From Bacillota bacterium (GTDB lineage Bacteria > Bacillota > Clostridia > Christensenellales > UMGS416), in assembly GCA_023410875.1 (NCBI GenBank), contig JAEYPH010000096.1, positions 1 through 46,683 of the forward strand: a stretch of DNA of 46,683 nucleotides. The letters are read 5' to 3'. Of the stretch, positions 41,507 to 46,683 are shown piece after piece (positions within the stretch are counted from its first letter, which is position 1; every line of letters starts with the position of its first letter). Below the pieces are notes generated by a model that saw only the letters and a program-made list of their open reading frames with translations, was not told where the DNA came from and made no database searches. A program made the position numbers and the translations under genes.

Positions 41507-42385
41507 CTATTGCACATCCCCTACGGTTAGTGGCCAGTCGGCCTCGGTCTGCACCTCGGCCTGTTTGCGCAAGCCGTCCAGGGTGGAATTGATAACCTCA
41601 CGGGCGTTGGTGCCGTTTTCTGTTGCATTCAATCGGCGCAGTTTAGGCAACTGCTGTAGGGGTGTAAAATCCACGACATAGTTGTGTGAAAGATCAAGCG
41701 TTTCCAGGTTGGTCAACCGGGCCAAGTCCTCCAGGTCGCCCCGGTTGCCCGCTATATAGGCGTCATTGTCATCCTTGTGATCACCATTCTCATAGCCGAC
41801 ATACTGCCCGCTTAGCCGCAGGTGCGTAAGCGTCTTCAACCGGCTGATGGTCTCTATATCTGTGCAGGTGTTGCAGAAAATCACCAGCGTGCGTAGCTTG
41901 CCTAAAGAAAGCAGTGGTGTAAAGTCTACAATACTGTTGACATCTTGCTTATTGTCCGCCACCTTTTCAAAGTATTCCTTGCGAGTGCTAACCGGCTGAT
42001 CGTAGCACGGGTCCAGCACCAGTACTTCCAGATTGGTAAAGGCCTCAATGCCGCTTAAGTTGCTGATAGGACCATCGGTGATGATCAGCTGGGTGGTTTT
42101 TTGAGCGGTCTCCAGCGGCACGCCTTCATTCCACGAGAGGCCGAGGCTAGTCTTGACTGCCCGGTCCAGTGTTGGGTCGGATAAAAAGACCGTTTGAAGA
42201 GCCTCGGTGCTCTGTGTAGGCCTGGCGGCGTCTTCTACCTTTTTCTGTTTCACGCCGAAAAGACCGTTGCGCTGGATGTCCTCCCAACTAACGTTGCCTG
42301 AAAAAAATACATAGTAAGCAAGCAGGGCTGGCAAAACGGTGAAAAAGAGGCCAATGAGCACAGCTGTCGGTTTTATTTTTCCCAT
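41507..42385 (-). CDS. Membrane-anchored leucine-rich repeat protein
   Basis: A 292-residue protein with an N-terminal membrane anchor (about 8-30; AVLIGLFFTVLPALLAYYVFF). Several internalin-like leucine-rich repeats follow (ISNLSGIEAFTNLEVLVLD, IVDFTPLLSLGKLRTLVIF, IETISRLKTLTHLRLSG, LEDLARLTNLETLDLSHN, VVDFTPLQQLPKLRRLNA). It probably faces outward and binds another protein; the partner is unknown. Its base composition is visibly lower in GC than the neighbours, which may mean transfer. It ends at 41507 with no clear terminator. Confidence 0.85.
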   Translation of the reverse strand: MGKIKPTAVLIGLFFTVLPALLAYYVFFSGNVSWEDIQRNGLFGVKQKKVEDAARPTQSTEALQTVFLSDPTLDRAVKTSLGLSWNEGVPLETAQKTTQLIITDGPISNLSGIEAFTNLEVLVLDPCYDQPVSTRKEYFEKVADNKQDVNSIVDFTPLLSLGKLRTLVIFCNTCTDIETISRLKTLTHLRLSGQYVGYENGDHKDDNDAYIAGNRGDLEDLARLTNLETLDLSHNYVVDFTPLQQLPKLRRLNATENGTNAREVINSTLDGLRKQAEVQTEADWPLTVGDVQ

Positions 42386-42544
42386 ACATTTTTCATCCCT
42401 TCAATAGCCAATCAGCCAATGTCACTCATTCCGATATTGACGCTTGCTTATTAGTGACCTAATTTAGCCCCTACCGCATCCAGTATATCTCTTTCGACAT
42501 ATTTAATCAACATGCTCCTTATTACTGCAACCGATAATTCTTCC

Positions 42545-43822
42545 CTACCCCCTCACCGTCACCACCCTCGTATACCTCCTCAGTGCCGAAACCCCATCAT
42601 GCGGCTCCCCGGCATAGTTACTGGCCATCTGCCCGCAGGGCATCACCCGGCACACACCACACCGGAACAGCCCTTCGCAAAGGCTCTCGTATTCCTCAAC
42701 CCCACAGGCCAGCCCGGCGGTCTGCAAGTACCCCTTCTGCGCCCGCAGCGTGCCAAAGAGCGTATCCCGCGTCATGGGCTTGACCCACACCGTGCGGAAC
42801 ATGGGCGATGGCCGCAAAGTCTGGTCCATATCCACGATCACGGCCCATCCCTCGCCCTCATAGACCTTCTTCCGCTCGATCAATTCCTCCACCCGCACCA
42901 GGGCTTTGAGCGCGGTGATCTCCGCCTGCACGCCGGGCTCCAGCGGCTGCGGGGGGAGCTGCCGGCAAACATCGCCCAGCACAGCGGCAAACCGCCCGGC
43001 AAAGCTCTTAAGCTCCTCGAAGGAATCCGTCTCATAATACAGGCACTGCGGCGAGCTGCACAACAATTGCTCGGTCTCGCATACGTCCCGCGCCACACCG
43101 TGCAGCGCCTGTGGTGTCTCCCCCGCTTTGGTCACCCACGCGAAGCTCAGCCTGTGCCCCCATTCGATGATGGGCAGGCTGGGCGGCGCCAAGGCGCGGA
43201 TGCCCGACACGGCGAAGTCGGAACCCCACACCGCCACGGCATCGGACACGGCCAGCAGCTTGCCGATGGATTCCGCGTCGGTGGAGGGCAGGTCGAACAC
43301 GTAAATGTACTCCGCCAGCAGCGGCTCCAGCTCCATGAGCCGCAGCAGCAACGACGTGGACAGGCCGTCATCATTGCCCGGCAGCTTCAAAAGGTTGATG
43401 TTGCCGACCAGCAGCCCCTCCAGCACGCTGAAGGCCGGCAGGCCGGCGGCGTTGCCCGCGGCAATGTGGGTCAGCACGCCCAGCGGCACATGCTTCTGAG
43501 AGATGCCGTCCTCCACTTGCCGCAGAGTGAAGGGGTCCTCCCCCAGTTCCCGGCGGAGCTTGGTCTCCAGCCCGGTACGGCACAGGAATTCTGCCGCCTC
43601 CCGCAGCATCCCGGCAGCGCGGTCGCGCTCCACGCCCAGTGAAACCAGCAGGGCAAGGGCATCCGGCAAAGCCAGCTCCCGGGACAGCGCATCCGCCGCC
43701 CGCAGCACGGTCTCCACGCCCAAGGGCGGGCGGCGCAGCGTGGCGGCGAGGGCTGCCGGCAGTTCGTCCAGAAAAGCCTTTGCCGCCGTGGTATCCAGGT
43801 TCTTGCCTTGTATGATGTTCAT
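42545..43822 (-). CDS. LuxC-like acyl-CoA/acyl-protein reductase
   Basis: A 425-residue aldehyde-dehydrogenase-fold reductase of the LuxC family (acyl-CoA reductase). Seen: VPLGVLTHIAAGNAAGLPAF (cofactor loop region), NINLLKLPGNDD, AVAVWGSD and the likely catalytic Cys in LLCSSPQCLYYE. In luminous bacteria LuxC reduces activated fatty acids to aldehydes with NADPH. Here there are no luxAB genes, so the aldehyde serves another pathway. Start at ATG 43822, overlapping the luxE-like stop by four bases (ATGA). Confidence 0.85.
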   Translation of the reverse strand: MNIIQGKNLDTTAAKAFLDELPAALAATLRRPPLGVETVLRAADALSRELALPDALALLVSLGVERDRAAGMLREAAEFLCRTGLETKLRRELGEDPFTLRQVEDGISQKHVPLGVLTHIAAGNAAGLPAFSVLEGLLVGNINLLKLPGNDDGLSTSLLLRLMELEPLLAEYIYVFDLPSTDAESIGKLLAVSDAVAVWGSDFAVSGIRALAPPSLPIIEWGHRLSFAWVTKAGETPQALHGVARDVCETEQLLCSSPQCLYYETDSFEELKSFAGRFAAVLGDVCRQLPPQPLEPGVQAEITALKALVRVEELIERKKVYEGEGWAVIVDMDQTLRPSPMFRTVWVKPMTRDTLFGTLRAQKGYLQTAGLACGVEEYESLCEGLFRCGVCRVMPCGQMASNYAGEPHDGVSALRRYTRVVTVRG

Positions 43823-44937
43823 AGTGTCCCTTTCATCAGCTCGTCGGCGGACACGGCGCAGTTGCGGGCGCGGCTGACGCCCGCCCGGCCCAGCACCTCG
43901 AAATAGGGCGACTCTATGCCGCAGCCGCACGTTTTGCCGTCCCGCAGCACGGCCATGTCTCCCATCATCACGCTGACTAAAGGCATGGACGTCATCAGCG
44001 GCGTCACGAAGCTCAGGAATCCCGGCTGATCCAACCCCAGCGGCTCCAGCGTCTTCAAGTCCCGTATGATGACGCGGCTCCAGATGGGTACATGCAGGTG
44101 GTGGTTGCGGCACTCGGCATAGGCCACGCTGTGTTCCACGGCGCTGTAGAAATCCCGGCAGCGCTGCGCGGGCACGCCCAGCGTCTCCTCGGCCATGCGG
44201 TACAGGTCCAGCTTGTCGATGCGTTCATCGGAGAACTGCTTCCACCCGCCGCCCAGCAGCACCAGGGAATGCGGGTTCAGCCGGAAAGACAAGCCTTCTG
44301 CCCGCAGCGCCAGGATCAACCGATGCAGGAACGCCGGGAACCCCACGAAGCGCACCGGGAAGCCCTGCCGCTGGTAGCGGCGCAGCGCGTCCATCACGCC
44401 GAACCAGTTGGGCTGATAGCCCTGCGCCGCCTTGCGCAGCACGAACTCCCGGTGCAGCGCCGGGGCGAAGCGCGTGACGCCCATGGCAGTTTTGACCGCG
44501 CCCATCTCGTTGCTGTCCGAGGGTTCATAGCCCAGCATGATGTAGTTGGCGGGCATCGGAGAGATCAGCTTGTGGTAGCGGAAGCAATTGACCGCCATAC
44601 GTGTGCCGAGCTTCAACAGATCGTCGTCCAGAAAGACCTGGCTCTTCTGCCCCTGGGTGCCCGAGGACGTGGCGTGGATGCTGACATCCCCTTTGGGGAT
44701 GCTCAGCACCTCGTGGTATTTGAAGAACGTCGCCGGGATCACCGGAATGCCAGCGCAATCGTACACGCTTCGCAGGCACTCCGGGTCATACCGCCGCTCC
44801 CGCAGGAAATCGGCGTAGAACCCGCAGTTGGCCGCGTGATGCCGCACGTTCTCCCGCACGGCCTCAAGGAAAAGGGGCTGCGTGCCCTCCAGGTTGTAGA
44901 TGTCCTTTCTATGGAACAGAGCAGTGCGGGCGTCCAT
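43819..44937 (-). CDS. LuxE-like acyl-protein synthetase
   Basis: A 372-residue adenylate-forming enzyme of the LuxE/PaaK-like group. The phosphate-binding loop is IHATSSGTQGQKSQVF; VRFVGFPAFLHRL, LVLLGGGWKQFS and a C-terminal Cys-rich GKTCGCGIESPYFEVLGR are also present. LuxE activates a fatty acid with ATP and passes it as a thioester to LuxC. The two genes overlap, so they probably form one acid-to-aldehyde unit. The start at ATG 44937 is set by AGGAGGTGCCGCA. Confidence 0.85.
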   Translation of the reverse strand: MDARTALFHRKDIYNLEGTQPLFLEAVRENVRHHAANCGFYADFLRERRYDPECLRSVYDCAGIPVIPATFFKYHEVLSIPKGDVSIHATSSGTQGQKSQVFLDDDLLKLGTRMAVNCFRYHKLISPMPANYIMLGYEPSDSNEMGAVKTAMGVTRFAPALHREFVLRKAAQGYQPNWFGVMDALRRYQRQGFPVRFVGFPAFLHRLILALRAEGLSFRLNPHSLVLLGGGWKQFSDERIDKLDLYRMAEETLGVPAQRCRDFYSAVEHSVAYAECRNHHLHVPIWSRVIIRDLKTLEPLGLDQPGFLSFVTPLMTSMPLVSVMMGDMAVLRDGKTCGCGIESPYFEVLGRAGVSRARNCAVSADELMKGTL

Positions 44938-44992
44938 TGCGGCACCTCCTGGGTCAAGATCGGGCAGTTCATGAAAACCGGATATTGCCTTC

Positions 44993-44998
44993 ATTATA
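44993..44998 (-). promoter_or_regulatory. -10 element of the luxE-luxC-like operon
   Basis: A perfect TATAAT on the minus strand, 55 bases before the ATG. The matching -35 (TGCCAA, 16-base spacer) is weak. Confidence 0.45.
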
Positions 44999-45083
44999 CA
45001 CGTTCACCCGTCTATTGGCATGTTGATGGCTCTTCCCCTTTGGATTTCCGCTTTAGAATGTAGGAAGATTGCTCTCTTTCCGC

Positions 45084-45089
45084 TATAAT
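45084..45089 (+). promoter_or_regulatory. -10 element of the GH4 gene
   Basis: A perfect TATAAT 39 bases before the ATG, with no clear -35; an activator may be needed. It is divergent from the luxE-like promoter about 90 bases away. Confidence 0.4.
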
Positions 45090-45128
45090 CAAAACTGCAC
45101 AGAAGAAACCGCAAAAGAGGGTGCCGCC

Positions 45129-46547
45129 ATGAAACGCATCGCCATCATCGGCGCGGGCAGCGTCGTGTTTTCCAAGACACTGATCCTGGACATCCTGAAC
45201 ACCCCCAGCCTGCAGGATGTGGAATTCGCGCTGATGGCGCCCAGCCGCACCCATACAGGCCAGCTGGAGGCGCACATCCGCAATGTGATACTGGCCAACG
45301 GCCTGCGAGCCCAGGTGTTCACGACCACCGACCGGCGCGAGGCGCTGCGCGACGCGTGGGCGGTCATCGCGTGCTTCCAGATCGGCGGCTTTGCCGCCTA
45401 TGAGATGGACTATGAGATTCCGCTGAAATACGGCGTGGACCAGTGCATCGGCGACACGCTGGGGCCCGGCGGCATCTTCCGGGCGCAGCGGGCCATCCCC
45501 GTGGCGCTGGACATGGCCCGGGACATGCGGGAGCTGTGCCCCGGCGCGCTGCTGCTGAACTATGTGAACCCCATGGCCATGGTGTGCTGGGCGCTGGGCG
45601 ACGCCGGCATCCGCTATGTGGGCCTGTGCCACGGCGTGCAGACCACGCTGGGCCTGATCGCAGGCTACACCGGCACGCCCAAGGCCGAGATCGACTACCT
45701 GTGCGCCGGCATCAACCACATGGCGTGGTTCCTGAAGCTGGAGCACAAGGGCCGTGACCTGTACCCCACGCTGCGGGAGCGCTTTGAGCAGCCGGAATAC
45801 TACGCCGGCGAGAAGGTGCGCGGCGAGGTGCTGCGCCACTTCGGCTACATGATGACCGAATCCACCGGGCACCTGAGCGAATACCTGCCGTGGTTCAGAA
45901 GCTCGGAACGGGCGCTCAAAGCATATTGCAACGAGCCGGCCTTCGGCGGCGAGAGCGGCGCGGCCTTGAAGTTCAACCGCCACGTGCAGCAGAAGTATGG
46001 CGGCCGAATCTTAAGCGACGAGAGCACGGCGATGCCGGCCCGCAGCGCGGAATACTGCTCCTATATCCTGGAGGCGCTGGCGACCGGCGTGCCCTTCCGC
46101 TTCAACGGCAACGCCCGCAACGAGGGCTCCATCGCCAACCTGCCGGAGGATTGCTGCACCGAGGTGCCCACCTTTGCCGACGGCGCGGGGTTGCACCGGG
46201 CCGTCGTGGGGCAGCTGCCCAGCGCGCTGGCCGCCCTGAACCTGAGCAACATCACCGTGCAGCGCCTTGCCGTGGAGGCGGCGCGCACCGGCGACCCGGA
46301 ACTGCTGATGCAGGCCTGCGCGCTGGACCCGCTGACCGGCGCGTGCCTGACGCTGGCCGAGGCCCGGGCCATGGCCACGGAGCTGCTGGAGGCCCAGCGG
46401 CCCTGGCTGCCGCAGTTTGAGGGCAAGGTCCTGCGCCCCACGCCCACGATCTCCATCCCCGCCGATGTGCAGCGCGCCCCGGCCCCGCTGGACCCAGCGC
46501 TGGCCATTGCGGCGAGGTTTGGAGAACTCGGGAAACAGCTGGCATAG
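45129..46547 (+). CDS. Glycoside hydrolase family 4 enzyme (alpha-glycosidase/galacturonidase type)
   Basis: A 472-residue NAD- and metal-dependent glycosidase. N-terminal Rossmann motif IAIIGAGSVVFSKTLI, then GDTLGPGGIFRA, LLNYVNPMAM, the metal-site Cys in GLCHGVQ (C167, H168) and INHMAWF (H197). In GH4 the four residues starting at this Cys follow specificity. CHG-type motifs are, as I recall, found in alpha-glucuronidase, alpha-galacturonidase and alpha-glucosidase members rather than in phospho-glycosidases. A link to the uronate isomerase in this window is attractive but they are 22 kb apart. Start at ATG 45129 behind AGAGGGTGCCGCC. Confidence 0.9.
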   Translation: MKRIAIIGAGSVVFSKTLILDILNTPSLQDVEFALMAPSRTHTGQLEAHIRNVILANGLRAQVFTTTDRREALRDAWAVIACFQIGGFAAYEMDYEIPLKYGVDQCIGDTLGPGGIFRAQRAIPVALDMARDMRELCPGALLLNYVNPMAMVCWALGDAGIRYVGLCHGVQTTLGLIAGYTGTPKAEIDYLCAGINHMAWFLKLEHKGRDLYPTLRERFEQPEYYAGEKVRGEVLRHFGYMMTESTGHLSEYLPWFRSSERALKAYCNEPAFGGESGAALKFNRHVQQKYGGRILSDESTAMPARSAEYCSYILEALATGVPFRFNGNARNEGSIANLPEDCCTEVPTFADGAGLHRAVVGQLPSALAALNLSNITVQRLAVEAARTGDPELLMQACALDPLTGACLTLAEARAMATELLEAQRPWLPQFEGKVLRPTPTISIPADVQRAPAPLDPALAIAARFGELGKQLA

Positions 46548-46612
46548 CAATAAAAAATGGGTCCGAAGGTTTGCTGTGAAAACCCGTAGCTGTGCTTGAT
46601 TTACAGGTACAG

Positions 46613-46640
46613 CAAAGAAAGCCGCTTTTTCTTTGCGGCT
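46613..46640 (-). terminator. Possible terminator of a leftward gene beyond the window
   Basis: Read leftward, AGCCGC and GCGGCT form a 6-bp stem followed by TTCTTTGC. Rightward there is no T run. It would end a gene lying to the right of the window. Confidence 0.4.
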
Positions 46641-46683
46641 AGCTTAAGGTCTATTCAGGTCTTAGCCTACAGCCGTGACGGTT

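Noticed and set aside
42545..44937. Bioluminescence operon
   Set aside because: Only LuxC- and LuxE-like genes are present; there is no luxA or luxB, and the likely host is an anaerobe.
46548..46683. tRNA or other RNA gene at the right edge
   Set aside because: No cloverleaf or CCA end could be found; only a short hairpin is supported.

Overview
The window looks like a piece of chromosome from a GC-rich, probably uncultured member of the class Clostridia (Firmicutes). The main reasons are the conserved Firmicutes block def-fmt-rsmB-rlmN-prpC-prkC-rsgA-rpe-thiN, an Asp23 plus DAK2 (FakA/YloV) pair, a CotH-kinase lipoprotein, a phi-LC3-type holin, strong AGGAGG ribosome binding sites, and two repeat families known from clostridial genomes. 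There is no sign of a prophage, plasmid backbone, rRNA, tRNA or CRISPR array.

Layout. 1-6.9 kb: the first bases of a leftward gene with a self-complementary leader, then leftward fakA and asp23, two small leftward membrane genes (one holin-like), a rightward U32 peptidase/RlhA-type gene that carries two in-frame palindromic repeat insertions and lacks an ATG/GTG/TTG start, and a 2-hydroxyacid dehydrogenase. 6.9-9.5 kb: an accessory strip with a HepT/MntA toxin-antitoxin pair, an AraC regulator with a GyrI-like domain, and a second toxin-antitoxin pair with a HicA-like toxin. 9.5-18.5 kb: a long leftward housekeeping operon running from def to thiN with gene ends overlapping by a few bases. 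It serves formyl-Met processing, rRNA methylation, PASTA kinase/PP2C signalling, ribosome GTPase, pentose phosphate epimerase and thiamine pyrophosphate synthesis. Copies of an imperfect-palindrome repeat sit between prpC and rlmN and upstream of def. 18.8-21.7 kb: a leftward set of a MerR regulator, an unknown protein, a UDG-like protein and a frameshifted DUF3795 gene, driven by a textbook MerR promoter with a 19-bp spacer.

21.7-22.1 kb is an intergenic gap holding four DnaA-box-like 9-mers. Genes from 9.5 to 21.6 kb point left and genes from 22.1 to 28.9 kb point right. 22.1-29 kb: uronate isomerase, a decayed URO-D-like fragment, an HD-GYP protein and two tandem secreted RCC1-propeller/Ig-like paralogues. 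29-34 kb: a divergent URO-D-family/AraC pair, a clostridial repeat, and a three-gene ABC-2 exporter. 34-42.4 kb: a CE2-type SGNH esterase, an overlooked 47-residue Asn/Gln-rich gene with its own ribosome binding site and terminator, an EamA transporter with an inverted repeat over its promoter and a leader hairpin, a three-LTD CotH-kinase lipoprotein, citrate synthase and an LRR protein. 42.5-46.6 kb: a LuxE-LuxC type acyl activation/reduction pair without luciferase, and a GH4 glycosidase.

Together the accessory genes suggest a plant- or mucin-polysaccharide using anaerobe (uronate isomerase, CE2 esterase, GH4 enzyme) with an elaborate cell surface. All coordinates and motifs were read by eye. 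Family assignments rest on recognised motifs, not on database searches.
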